A stretch of 64,000 bases of DNA. It comes from Fragilaria crotonensis (lineage: Eukaryota > Bacillariophyta > Fragilariophyceae > Fragilariales > Fragilariaceae). A model generated the notes under the pieces. It saw nothing but the letters and a program-made list of their open reading frames with translations, was not told where the DNA came from and did not search any database. The position numbers and the translations under genes are program-made. The stretch covers positions 153,630-217,629 of the forward strand of contig JAKSYS010000023.1 in NCBI GenBank assembly GCA_022925895.1, written 5' to 3'. Shown piece after piece: positions 31,940 to 45,952 of the stretch. Numbering within the stretch: position 1 is the stretch's first letter; every line of letters starts with the position of its first letter.

Positions 31940-34264
31940 ATGGCCCGACCAGCTGCCCTGCCACCATACCCCTACAATCACATAAGTCGTCTGCCTGGAC
32001 CGCCTTCACTTCTGTACGGAAATGCTCCACCCCCGCTGGGAAAACGACAGCAATGGATGGATTCAGAGGTGAGTACTTTCTCGGTTTTCCTCATAAACTG
32101 AATGATTGTTCGATTGAACTGACTCGTGTTTGTTGGCATCAACAGGACCGCCATCTCATGGCCATCGTCTCTGAACTCACACCAGCCGAAAGCGATGACG
32201 ACGATGATGAGGATGAGTGCAATGACGAGAAACCTCGCCATGCTCCCAATTCGGCGCGTGATATCCCGTGGCCTATTGTCTCACAACGATTGGGAACGTT
32301 CAGGACCTCAGCCGAATGTATGAAGCGATACACAAAACTTACTGGTCAGAGACAGTCAGAAAAGACAGCAGCACTCAAGGGACCCTGGACTGCAGAGGAA
32401 GATAGAAAGATTACGACACTTGTTATGGCACATGGGGCAAAGCGGTGGAGTCAAATCGCAGCAGAGCTGCCAGGTGAGTTCCTGAAGTCAGTCCCCATAG
32501 GAAGCCGACAAGGTTTCAGGCACTCACCCGATGAACAACACTAGGTCGTATCGGCAAGCAGTGCCGTGAAAGGTGGCACAACCACCTCAACCCAAATATA
32601 AACAAATCTCCGTGGACGGAAGCAGAGGATCGCATCATTCTGCAAACGCATCACACTCTTGGCAATAAGTGGGCTGAGATAGCAAAATGCATGCCGGGAA
32701 GAACTGATAATGCCATCAAGAATCACTGGAATTCGTCCATGAAGCGAAAGATCGAAAAATATCTCAAGTCGAAGCTGTCTCCTGGTGAACCCCTGCGAGA
32801 TTCCAAAGGGAAGTACAAAATTGGTGGCGACGTTGAGGAGTGCCTCTCGTTTGTCCGCCAGCCAGTATCCCAGATCAAAGAGGTAGCTAAAAAGTCGAGA
32901 AAGAGACCTGCGAACAACATCAAGACGCCAATTGACAAAGAAAATCGAGAGCAAAATGATCAATTTCTGGAGTATTCGTCTGCGACTCCTTCGTTCAACC
33001 ATGTTAAGCGACCAAGAAGGATGGACGACAGGCCCTGCGAATCTGACATCCGAGATTTGCATGAATTCCTCTCTCGTCTCAAGGGAGGTGTTGTCAATGG
33101 CGTATATATCTCTGCCCTGGAGCGTCGAAGGCTTGCAGAGAGTCCTTGGGTGGGAGAACTGGGCTCAGGGCATCCCTAGAAGCTTTGGATTTAAACAGTG
33201 AGGAAATTGCTCGTCTACCTTTTTCCAAGCTTCACTGAGGGCTAGAGAATGCTTTCCACCATCTGCGCTAAGGCGATCGTCGAGAGATCCGCATTGCTCG
33301 CGGCCGAGAAACCCAAGTCAATCGAGCTGGACGATGCCATCTCCCCTCAGGTCGATGCCTGAAAAGAATTTCTTCGACAAAACTCCTTCAAAATCCATGG
33401 CTTTCGATCCATGGATCAGCTCCCGCTCCATACAACCATCGCCTTTGGCCTCGAGAAAGCACTATCAGTCGTCGCTGCAAGCATTCACCCGTAAGTACTT
33501 GTATACTGTTAACTAGAATGCTCGTCCACTCTCTGACCAGCCAGTTCGATCGTTGTTTAGCATCGACGCCGTTTACTCCCTTCTCTGCAACGCGGAATTC
33601 CCCGTTTTGCAACTTTGACGCCACTTTAGAAAGCATGTCGTTGCTTCCACACCAATCCTCGACGCACATGAGTCCCTTCTCTCCTTACGGTGGTCGCGAT
33701 TTCTCTGAATGTGTTGACAGTGCCATGGGGACCCCTCCGTGGGAAAAGGATGTCGGCATCCACTTCGCAGCCACGGGAATGAGTCCTCCGTTCGCTCGCC
33801 AACAGCCAGAAGTGACTCCACCTGACCTGAGCTATCCTATTTCCAATAACACGCTTGATGACAATGTAAGCACCTCTGATGGTTTTGAGGACAAGCAGAG
33901 GCTTCGATATTCTCTTGCTCGAGGAGACGTGGATATGCAGGGCGCTTTACCGAAGGGCATTGCAACTCCATTCGCTTCGTGTGATGTATCTGATGCTGAT
34001 GATACGAGGACAGTAGTTACTGGGTCTGGTCCCAACCGAGGAAGAGTGATGCCTGGACAAGACAACAGTAAGTAATCGCAGTTGGTGGATTTTGGTGCAT
34101 GAAGTGCCGTCTAACACAATTGGATCGCAGATTTGTCTCTCACAACTGATGAGACGCCTATGAGCTGTCTCAGGGGTGCCAGCGCCCGGACTTCCAAAGC
34201 AGATCTTTCACTGCATCATATCGATTCAATCACTGTCAAATTTGGAAGTCCTGTGTTGCCATAG
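31940..34264 (+). CDS. Three-repeat (3R) MYB transcription factor
   Basis: The start is ATG 31940. Introns: 32069-32145 (77 nt), 32474-32544 (71 nt, donor GTGAGT) and 34068-34130 (63 nt, GTAAGT...ATCGCAG). The last exon ends at TAG 34262-34264. R1-like repeat: [11 protein letters not shown] with [22 protein letters not shown]2: [41 protein letters not shown], with the second intron inside the recognition region. R3: [41 protein letters not shown]. This is the c-Myb/plant 3R-MYB arrangement; such factors drive G2/M genes in plants and act in the nucleus. The Ser/Pro-rich C-terminal part ([21 protein letters not shown]) has many SP/TP sites that kinases could use. Between about 33165 and 33500 the frame breaks more than once ([20 protein letters not shown] is one frame away), and the intron before QFDRCLAS is not resolved. 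Confidence 0.85.
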
Positions 34265-34992
34265 TCAATTTTCCTTTAGAAGTGTGATATAAACTCGAGT
34301 AGGGTAGAGTAGTGCACCGACTACGCATGTGTAATTTGGATCAATCTTAACGAGTGTTATACGTCCTACAAGTCGCATGTGAAACATGTCTTTCAATTCC
34401 ATCCGTACTCTTTATCCTGAGGACTGACTTTGTGGTCACATTCCTGATCTTCTTCTGCGCTACAGTAGTACCTGTTGGAAAAGGTGGGAAGAAACAGCAT
34501 ACTCTAGTAATCTACATCATTTCGTCCACCTCTCACCATAGTAACTGTATGGGCAGCTTGTATGCATACTTCTCGGAGTACACGACCGACTATAACTTCA
34601 CGGCTATGGTCGTGAAAAAGGGACTGTCTACCGTTCCACAGTGCTACCAGTAGTTACAGTCCGAACCACATTACTGTAGTACCAGCTTACCAGCTTCAAC
34701 GTTCGAAAAAGAACGACTGTATGCATAGAGACGTATATAGTACTCCTTCACTGCATGTCCCGACAGTATGAAAAGTAAGGAGGGAAAGCGAAAAAGAAAT
34801 GAGGTGATAAATGTTTCGTCCTCTTGACACAATCGAACATCGAAGTCATATCCAATATCTCTCTCTACAATAGTAGAGTAGGCGTACTCTAAACTTCATT
34901 TGTATTGAGTGGTAGAATACCTTACCTCCAGTTCCCATTTCGTTTTATCATGCCAGCTAACCATGTCTCAATCCAGGATACGACGAGCAAGA
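34265..34992. other. Intergenic region
   Basis: About 730 bp with GTACTCC-type palindromes and no convincing open frame. It presumably carries the MYB 3' UTR and the promoter of the next gene. Confidence 0.45.
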
Positions 34993-35978
34993 ATGAACTT
35001 CACAGTGTACGTGGTTGCGACGATGTTGCTTCGTTTCAGTGTGGGCTTGGTGACACCTCCAAAAGCGACACCCTTTATATTTGGAACATCCGATTATTCT
35101 AATATTCTGTTCGGAAAGACTCAACGAGCTGCATCATTATTCGGAACCAATCTTCGCCAGCCCCATACCATTCTCTCGGAAGGAGATTCTGTGCAGGACT
35201 TGGAGCATTGCTTGTGGCACAAGTTCTGTATGGCCACCAGCGGGTCGATTGGTACCTCAAAGGAAACTGATATCCTCTGCTCCACGAGTCCGTGGATTTC
35301 TCGTGGAGATCTGACCGACTCGCTCATTTTTATTGATGTAGCCTCCCTGGAGAACGTCAAGAATTTCAAACCAAATCCCTTGGAGCAAGCGTTGGCATCG
35401 TTTCAGAATAATGTGAAACAGGAGATGCATTCGATCCCCATCCAGCCGCGGACAAGAACGATCAACCAGGAGCTACTGAAACTGGTCGTTGATCGAAAGT
35501 GTGCACATGTTTATGTTCTATCAGACCATGCATCGCATCAACCACAATTTCGATCCTGACCCAACATTGCGTCGCTAATAATGTTGCATGTACTATTCTG
35601 ACCCTCGGACCGAGGCGTTTGACCCCAACTAATGGTTGGGTTTGCAGTCGACCACAGGATCTCAAGGGAAACTCACGGGTCCGTAGAGTTGGTCTCCTGG
35701 AAGAAGCACAGTCGCCCGACAATACACTTCAGCCCAACGGCGTTCCCGTTGAGGATGCCGCAGAGGTTATGCTGCAGGTGGCACTTCGCGCAGATCGCTC
35801 TCCAAAGACCTTGCTGCGAGTCGTTTGTCTCCTGGCACCTACTACGACGCGTACCATGCAGGTCGCCACAGGCAGGGAAAGGCACAGTTGTCTTGGACGT
35901 CGCTACTGTCTCCCTCCTTTGGACCTGTCATACGTTCCCTGGGAAAGCGTCCTGACACTTAATTCTGAAGTATTGTAG
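34993..35978 (+). pseudogene. Tandem paralogue, copy 1, with two frame breaks
   Basis: The start is set at ATG 34993, where a hydrophobic leader (MNFTVYVVATMLLRFSVG) mirrors that of copy 2 at 37455. The first about 180 residues align well with copy 2: IFGTSDYSNILFGKTQRAASLFG, LRQPHTILSEGDS, LWHKFCMATSGS, CAHVYVLSDHAS. At about 35535-35560 the frame shifts (CIASTTISILTQHCVANNVACTI continues in another frame), and again near 35830, after EDAAEVMLQVALRADRSPKTLLRVV. A third frame then carries LLSPSFGPVIRSLG, matching the end of copy 2. So the whole protein is represented but broken twice. Either it is a decaying duplicate or the breaks are sequence errors. The function is as for copy 2. Confidence 0.65.
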
Positions 35979-36427
35979 ACAACGTGACTCTCTCTTAATT
36001 TAGAACCATAGTAGGATGTTTAGGATAGACGTGAAAAGAGCCGCAGGTACCTTGGTGGAAACATAGTACTCTCCTCCACTACTTCGACTTCTCCAGACCG
36101 AAAACTGTGAGCACTATGACATACTTATTCTGTCACGTCGAGTTTTAGACCGTACGCCTACCGTAGATCCGATGGACAAGTAACAAGTAGTACCGGTTAC
36201 GTATGACGTTTACTGCTCCTACTTGATGCATGGGTACTGTCGTACGAAGTTGAAGGGGATCCCATTCGCATAAGACGTTCTTCTCCCGTAGTAGTACTGT
36301 AATACTGCGAGTACGTTGTACATTGTACGCATTACGCATACTACATACACGCCTATCAACGTATGTCATATTGATGACAGATACTACCTGGTAGATACTT
36401 GTACCTTGTACTCTAGTAGAGTCTAGA
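35979..36427. other. Intergenic region
   Basis: About 450 bp with several GTAC palindromes (near 36380-36425) and no convincing gene. It is bounded on the right by the inverted-repeat element. Confidence 0.45.
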
Positions 36428-37359
36428 GTACAAGCATAAACATAGTACCTGGACTAGTAAAATTATTCGTTGTGTCGGGACACTTCATGCACAACTTCTA
36501 ACGGCACCAAATTGTAGATCTCATAAAAGGCTTTCTTTTCAGCTACTCAAAGCCGCGATACAATATGTATTGATGGAGTTATGAGTGGTCTAATTTTATT
36601 TTTTGAGATTTTTTTAAACATAGTACCTGGACTTTCAGTCACTAGTGTAGCAAATTGAGTCCCTTTTGACAATGTCAAGTTGGAACAAGTTTTTTTTCAC
36701 GTTACAAATATATCACAAGGGCCTATTCTACAATTCTGCCATCTTGAAATTTATGTATTCAGCAATAAATACACTCGGATTGGCATTGAGATGGACAGCA
36801 GTAAAATTTCGAAGTTCGTAATGAAACTCTTGCTTTGTATGCGATTAAATTAGTAGCATGCAATTTTTTGTATGAAACATATGGAAAGTGCCGTAGGATT
36901 AAAAAATTGCGACGTTGACGCACTTCAATGTTCAAAATTGACTTTGACCATGTTGATTTTGCAGTGGCCGTCAGAAATGCAAAAGTAAGTTATGTGACTG
37001 CAAATTTGACCGGACATTAGAATACCGGCATACTAACAAGTAATAACAGTGTCAAAGAAGCACTACTGTCGTTCTTTGCATCTGTTGACATGATACAAAA
37101 ATGTGCAATTAAATTACGAAGCAAAACTTTACATTCGCCAAAAAAATCCAAAATTTTAACTCGCCACATCTTTTGAACTGTCCCACCTCACCACAAACAA
37201 GCTACAGTAACCCCATATGTTTGAGGGCATAGGACAATTCTCTAGTAGTTACTCAAATGCACAATCTTCGTGCATGAATGTGATGAAATGAGTGGTTTTA
37301 AAATCCGTCCAGCTACTCTCGTAATTTTGGTCGTCCAGATACTATGTTTATGCTTGTAC
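36428..37359. mobile_element. 932-bp terminal-inverted-repeat element, non-autonomous
   Basis: The left end (36428) reads GTACAAGCATAAACATAG, TACCTGGAC, TAGTAAAATTA; the right end (37359, complement) reads GTACAAGCATAAACATAG, TATCTGGAC, GACCAAAATTA. That is about 38 bp of inverted repeat with few mismatches. A further internal copy of AAACATAGTACCTGGAC lies near 36615. The interior is very AT-rich, with poly-T and poly-A runs, and has no coding frame. If the ends are CAAGC...GCTTG, the element is flanked by TA on each side, which would fit a Tc1/mariner-type target; this is uncertain because GTAC itself is palindromic. It sits exactly between the two tandem paralogues. Confidence 0.65.
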
Positions 37360-37454
37360 CCCCGTTGATGAGAGTTGGTCCCATGTGCGCATCGAAGATA
37401 GCTCAAGAACGATGACGCGCATAAACAACGCGTAATTCGAGCAGCGCAAGAGTA

Positions 37455-38492
37455 ATGATGACGGGTTTAACTCTCAAGCTCATCGGAGCCTCGGCGTTAA
37501 TCTCAGTTGGAGGAGGCTTGGCCCCTGTGTTGCCTCCGAAGGCAAAACCTGTAATCATCGGGACTTCGGATTATTCCAATATCTTGTTTGGCAAGGTCCA
37601 ACGAGCGGCCTCACTTTTTGGTCCAAATCTCAGACAACCCTTCACTATATTATCAAAGGGCGACTCTCAACGAAAGCTTGACAACTGTTTGTGGAATAAG
37701 TTTAGCATGGCAAATAGTGGATCAGCTGGGATTGAGGAAGAAAACGATATCCTACTGCCCTTGACAGGTTGGATACCTCAAGGAAACTTGAAGGATTGCA
37801 TTATCTTTGCTGATGCTGCATCGCCGTCGAATCCGAGTGGCAACAAGCTAGTGAGCCCTTTTTTGTTTCAGCGAAATAGTAACAGCGCTTCGAATGATTT
37901 GTGTTCGGAAATTCGAGAGCTCAATACTGCGCTATTGAAAGTTGCCGTCCAACGAGGATGTGCACATATCTATGTTTTATCGAACGATGCGTCTCTCTCG
38001 TCATGTATTGCTACTTTGCAAGAGACATGTGTTGCACAAGGAACGCAGTGTACCATCCTAGCTTTGGAACCAAACACAATTTTGGAAACCACGCCCGGCT
38101 GGACAAGCAGCCGACCTCAGGATATGCGGGGCGAGCTCAGTGTTCCTATCGAGCTCCAATTATACTGTGACGAAATGAATCCAGCACCTCAGGGTGAGAC
38201 ACGCATATTTCCAGCCGAAGATGCGGCGGAAGTCATGCTTCAAGTGTCGCTTCGAGCCAACCGATCGCCGGAGTCCTTGTTGAGAATAGTTCGATTGAGA
38301 ATCGGTGGAGAACTCGAAGGTCGGGCGAATGCCGACTACTTTACACTGGTAGGGGGAAAGAAGGCTCGCGCCAGAGCTGGTTCGGTCCTCTCGGTTGCCT
38401 CATGGGAGACGGTGTTGTCCCCATCCTTTGGACCAGTCATTGCCTCCCTTGGTCAAGAGTTGAATACTCCGAATATGGGTTCATCAGCTTAA
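37455..38492 (+). CDS. Tandem paralogue, copy 2: putative NAD(P)-binding-like protein with hydrophobic leader
   Basis: An intact single exon of 345 aa. The first about 25 residues (MMTGLTLKLIGASALISVGGG) form a hydrophobic leader, possibly a signal peptide. The body has alternating strand/helix patterning: PVIIGTSDYSNILFGKVQRAASLF, CIIFADAASP, LNTALLKVAVQRGCAHIYVLSNDAS, CTILALEP, then FPAEDAAEVMLQVSLRANRSPESLLRIV. The last is reminiscent of the late substrate-site helix of atypical short-chain dehydrogenases (NmrA-like, 'EDAAEA.L..AL'). A classical GxxGxxG is not visible, so the cofactor assignment is weak inference. I do not recognise an orthologue with a known job. It is duplicated as a damaged copy 2.4 kb upstream. 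Confidence 0.7.
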   Translation: MMTGLTLKLIGASALISVGGGLAPVLPPKAKPVIIGTSDYSNILFGKVQRAASLFGPNLRQPFTILSKGDSQRKLDNCLWNKFSMANSGSAGIEEENDILLPLTGWIPQGNLKDCIIFADAASPSNPSGNKLVSPFLFQRNSNSASNDLCSEIRELNTALLKVAVQRGCAHIYVLSNDASLSSCIATLQETCVAQGTQCTILALEPNTILETTPGWTSSRPQDMRGELSVPIELQLYCDEMNPAPQGETRIFPAEDAAEVMLQVSLRANRSPESLLRIVRLRIGGELEGRANADYFTLVGGKKARARAGSVLSVASWETVLSPSFGPVIASLGQELNTPNMGSSA

Positions 38493-38973
38493 CCATTTCA
38501 AAGGTATGATATCAAACCGTGCTCCTTGTTCCGGTATGGTCCTGCGCCAAAAATGCTGTATAGTGCTCGCCGTTGGTGGGCCACATTCCACACATCATCT
38601 TTTCCTTTGTACTCCACCACACGTTTGGGTGATAAGCAAAGGGTTGAGGACGAGCCTCGAAGGTTTGGTAATAACGGAGTCTACAGTTTGTTGTCGATGT
38701 AGTGTACTGCCGTACTGATTACTGTAGTAGTGGACGTTTGAACGGAACATACCATTGTTCGCATATTTCGTATTCATATATGTATATGGAAGCAGATATA
38801 TATTCTGCGCAAACGCGTGTCATGACTGCTCACCACGATCTTCAGTCAAAAGACAACACGCAACTTCTGATGTACTACGATCACACAAATTGACCCGAAG
38901 ACTTCGATCAGCGAGGCTGTGATTGACGTTCTTCTCGGCTCCTGCCTTGTTGACGTTTAGTGTAAAAAAGGAA
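38493..38973. other. Intergenic region
   Basis: 480 bp between two plus-strand genes, with no gene or notable repeat seen. Confidence 0.4.
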
Positions 38974-40265
38974 ATGGATGAATTACAGTTCATTCCACTG
39001 CGGCCCCCGGCGTTTGATCTTAAGAAATCAAAATCGCGTCTTGCAGAGGTGTCTCCCGACGCGTCGCTCGAATACAGATGCCGCGTCGTCGTTGCGATGC
39101 ATCTCGAGCGATATCCTCCTGAAGCGATAGGGATGCTGGGTGAGCATGCCTGGGGCTCAGTCATCAAGTTGAAATATGAACGGACAGCTCCGGACAAGGG
39201 CAAACGTCGAACTCCGGCTATTACTGAACGATTTCTTGCAGCAGTTGAAAATGAAAACCCGCATCTTGCAGAATCATCCGTTGCCGACAAACTCGTTTGG
39301 AAGGATATTGTGGAATCTAAGTTCCCGTCCAATGGGTTGGCGCGTCCTCGGGATTGCTTTATCCGTGGCCTATCCTAGTGCAACGCGTTGTGAAAGCTTC
39401 GAATGACCTGTTAGAACTATTTGACACTGACGAGGTGGGAGACAAGGACAGGCACAACCTGGAACGAGCCATTCAGGTCCTCTTTGACACTCCTATGTCT
39501 GTTGCGCTACTGCAAGAGACAGAGGTCGGTAAGGCAATAAAGAAGTTCATCAAGCTCTCAAGGAAGAATCCCAAGGCGCAGGAGTTGGACATTTTCACTG
39601 CTCGACCACTTACATCATGCACGAAATCAAACGGAAAATCCATGTCGCCTCTGCAACAGCTCGAGCTGTTGCTGCAGTCATGGAAAGACATTGCGGCAAA
39701 GAGCGGCGTCGAAATACACTATTCAAATCGAGATCTGCGAAATCCTGTCGCAGAGGACGAGCACAAGCGCGATCTCAAGGCCGCCGAGTCCTGTCAGTCA
39801 TGGCGACAATTATTTCATTTGCTACAGGAGCGGGAGACAAACCGACGAGTCAGCCAAGGCGCCAGAATGCGTGAAAGCAGGGAAAGAATCGCTCAAAATC
39901 AACCCAAGATTGTCAAAGTCAGACCTGCAAAAGCGAAGCACGATGCAATTTTGAATCGACCAGTGGGAAAAATGTACAGTTCCAGCAGCGTTGCTAGTCT
40001 GCCGCCAACCAAAAATAAAATGCAAATGCTCAAGGACGAATCCAAGGTAGCATGTGCGTGGCAGAAGTCTTCTGCGGGCCCAAAAGTGTCAGCCAATTCT
40101 TTCGGCAACGCCGTCGCATATGCTGGCATCGGAAAGAGCGCGAAGAAACTGAAGGTGACCCCCACGACGACGGTTCCTGTCGCAAGTGGGAGGCGCCTGG
40201 TTGTGCCTACCAAGATACCGGCCAGTACGCTCAGAAAGAAGCTCTCGAGATCGTTCGGAAAATAA
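38974..40265 (+). CDS. TFIIS N-terminal (TND) domain protein, one frame break
   Basis: The start is ATG 38974 (MDELQFIPLRPP). The first 130 residues are charged and unassigned (ITERFLAAVENENPHLAESSVADKL as two short runs). After the break comes a TFIIS-N/LEDGF-type helical bundle: VVKASNDLLELFDTDEVGD, LERAIQVLFDTPMSVALLQ, TEVGKAIKKFIKLSRKN. Such domains bind short disordered motifs in transcription-elongation factors. The C-terminal half is basic (RRVSQGARMRESRERIAQN, STLRKKLSRSFGK), fitting a nuclear protein. No zinc ribbon is seen, so it is not TFIIS itself; IWS1, Elongin A or Med26-like relatives are the alternatives. The frame shifts by one base near 39340-39355 (upstream frame ends at 39378, downstream frame opens by 39354), with no room for an intron. 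Confidence 0.72.
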
Positions 40266-40395
40266 AGGACAGGTTTCTGTAGACAAAATAGGGAATATTT
40301 GGCCTATACAATCATTATCGTCTACCAAACTCCTACGTAGTCTTTCTCAACAATTGCTGAAAAGCACATGCAAAATGAATGAACGCCAAGAAAAC

Positions 40396-43226
<2,831 letters not shown>

Positions 43227-43905
43227 GGCTTGAAAAGAATTGAACTGTTCTGTTCTAAATTGAGAGAGAAACAGGTTGTTGCTGAGTGATTTCAACGACA
43301 AATGACTGATCGATTTTCACCCAGAGTAAAGGTAAAAGAGGTTCTAAGTTCTGGGGGGCAATCGCGAAGAAAACTGAATTTCGGGAGGTGGCAGGCGTTT
43401 GGGTTGGTGGCAGCGAAAACACGTCTGTCGCCACTCTAGTAGAGGGTCGAGGCGTTTCGCATGCCGAGTGGAATCGGAATTCATCCAATCGACATTATTC
43501 AAGATTCTGTTCGACTGTGATTCCACTGTCAGCAGAGGGTGCCAAACAGTGGGTGTTTCATAATCGGTACAATACTGGAGGATAGTAGTTGCAATACTAC
43601 TACTACCGTACATGTAGACGAACTGGGAATGGAAACTGACCCCGCCCCCAAATTCAAAGCTGATGAACTTGACTGGAGTGCCTGAACCTGCTCGATCCAG
43701 AATGTATGTGAACGACGTATGTTTGCTATTACATGTAGCCTAATGGTACAGTAGAATAGAGTATATCATGTAGTCGTGGACCTACAGCATACCTTTTGAC
43801 GCATATTAGCCAGAGCTCTAATCATTATCCTAGTTGTAATTGGGAAGATTCGTGTGCGCAGAGTGTGTGAGTAACACATCCCAATCTACCATTATGTATC
43901 AGCTT
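43227..43905. other. Intergenic region
   Basis: About 680 bp between the helicase start and the LHC stop, both on the minus strand. It presumably holds the helicase promoter. Nothing gene-like is seen. Confidence 0.4.
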
Positions 43906-44829
43906 TTAAAATCCAAAGTAAGAGAATTGTCCCTCGAATGGAATCATTGGGTTTCCAGAGTATGAGATAGCAAAGTCATTCAGGGCTGGAACTGATCCAG
44001 GGATGGTATCAGCGCACAAGAAACCAAAGATACCGAGCTGAGCCAATCGTCCGTTGTTGATCTCTGAGATCAAACGTCTCTCCTTGGTCTCCGCTGACAT
44101 GTTCTTGTTGAAACCAAACGGATCTGGAGATGGAGGGCAAGGCATACTGTTTAGAACTCAGGTGTATAATAATGACGCCTCGTTGCGAGTAGGACGAAGC
44201 AAACCACGTACCATAAAGATCAAAGACTGGGTGGACGGCATCACGGAAAGGCTGGAAGCTTGGGTATTTTCCAGGCTGACGTCCCTTGGTGTAGTGAGGA
44301 AGGACTCCTCCACCACCGCATTCGTCCCAAAGTTCGAGCAAGGAAATGACAGCAAAGATTTGCCACTTGGCGCCAACGGGAACTGCGTCCCATTGGGCCT
44401 CTGGGGAGAGGTCAACCGATGGATGGGCAGCACCTGCGAGCGTTTCGGGCCATGGGAACACAAAGTTTGACTGAACACAGTATCCAACGAAGGCGAACAT
44501 GGCAATGCGGCCATGCTTGATTTCGGATTGGCGCAGCCATCCGATGGTGGCTTCGTTACCCTTTGCCCAGAAGTCCGCATCGGCAAGGTTCTTTCCGATA
44601 AATGAAGTCAAATGACAAGTTAGCATACTTCGAACACGGCAAAAGCAGGAAGTAATTCTATATCGTGGTACTCACAAGCGGGTCGTAGAACTTGAGGGTT
44701 GGGTTAAGTTTTGTGGCAAGGGCCTCGAGATCGGCCTTTGACTCAGACAACGCAGTCTTACTCGACCCAATCTTGGCTGGAGCAAAGGCCGATGCACCAG
44801 CGAGGGCGGAAACGAAAAGAGAGCTTCAT
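43906..44829 (-). CDS. Light-harvesting chlorophyll a/c-binding protein (LHC superfamily)
   Basis: Start ATG 44829. Introns: 44675-44591 (85 nt) and 44211-44124 (88 nt). Two LHC membrane helices are clear: SEIKHGRIAMFAFVGYCVQ (helix 1, with E and R/H chlorophyll ligands) and ISEINNGRLAQLGIFGFLCAD (helix 3, E-x-x-N-G-R); helix 2 is WQIFAVISLLELWDEC. The leader should read as a signal peptide followed by ASAFAP, the diatom motif for import across the complex plastid membranes; a TTTT run at 44815-44818 shifts the frame after MKLS, and one fewer T restores VSALAGASAFAPAKIG. The product harvests light in the thylakoid, binding chlorophylls a/c and fucoxanthin. The TLKFYDPL start and the long stretch between helices 1 and 2 with WPETLAGAAHP differ from typical Lhcf and Lhcx proteins. 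It is closer to the Lhcr/Lhcq-like groups; subgroup is uncertain. Confidence 0.9.
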
Positions 44830-45952
44830 TTTAGCCTGAATAATTGCAGATACGAGCGTGAGCAAAGAAGCGTGTCTAGACGAAAAGAGGAGTCAACACG
44901 ACATCGCGTTTCAATCTCAATTGGACAGACCCAAAGGCACCCTTTTGTGTTCTGAATTTTGTGAGCAGAGGAGGTGCGAAAGATCATCGATTACACTAGC
45001 ACCTCATGTCCGTACGCCGAAGCTGGCGTGAAGGATGCCAATCATTCCCATCGTTTATCGATCACTTACTAATAAATTAAGAAATTGAGGCAATAGCGTT
45101 ATGTTGCTTGAGATTTGGCAGACGGTTGATGGCAGAAGCAGTTGTCAAAGGTGAAGCCCTTCACCTACGGGTTTTCGATCGCCACGTCGTATTGAACTCA
45201 TGATGGAAAGATACGGTGGAATCTTCAGATCTTCAGTGAAGAGTTTTGAATTTGGTATTCTTGACATGACAAGAATTTGGATGGGGCATGACCAAGGACC
45301 AAGTTCTGTATTCTGTATTCTTGATTCCTTTCAAGAAAACGGCGGGATCCATCCAGACGACGGATTGTGACGCCCCACTCTACTTTTCTGTAGGAAGGAG
45401 GATCAGGCAAATTTTGAAACACCGACCATTATTTCAATGTCTTACGAGTATGTATACATATATACTCTTAAATAACTCGTAATGCAAATTGAAAAAGCAT
45501 TGTAGTACTCCTATGATACTGGATTATGTAGGCCCTCACATATTTGGCGCCAATCTGGAAAGGAAGGACCAACAAAAACTGCAGCAGTGTAGTAGAGCAT
45601 TGATATTCATTGCCAGACCCTTCAATCAGGTATCATACAGTACAGCCTGAACGATTTCAAGCTTTGTCTGAGAGCAATCAAAGAGGATATACAACGACCG
45701 AATAAAGCGGTGCCTTCCAGAACACCAAAACCTTCCCTTGTCCAGGCCTCGGACTCGTTGGCGCTTTCTCCACCACGAGTCTTGTTTTTGTCCTAAACAG
45801 CGATTTGAATCTCTGCTCCCATCGTTTATCGTCTGACGGACCAATGCCAGCTGGTAGACTCTGAAAAAGGAGTGCAATTGAGAACTGTATCCACGAAAGT
45901 CAGAAATTATTGCGCGCACCTCATTTAGCATCAAGGGTTCGATTTTGGCAAG
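44830..45952. other. Intergenic region, 1.1 kb
   Basis: Lies between the LHC gene start and the next plus-strand gene, so it should contain the LHC promoter. No open frame with protein-like content and no notable repeat were found. Confidence 0.4.
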
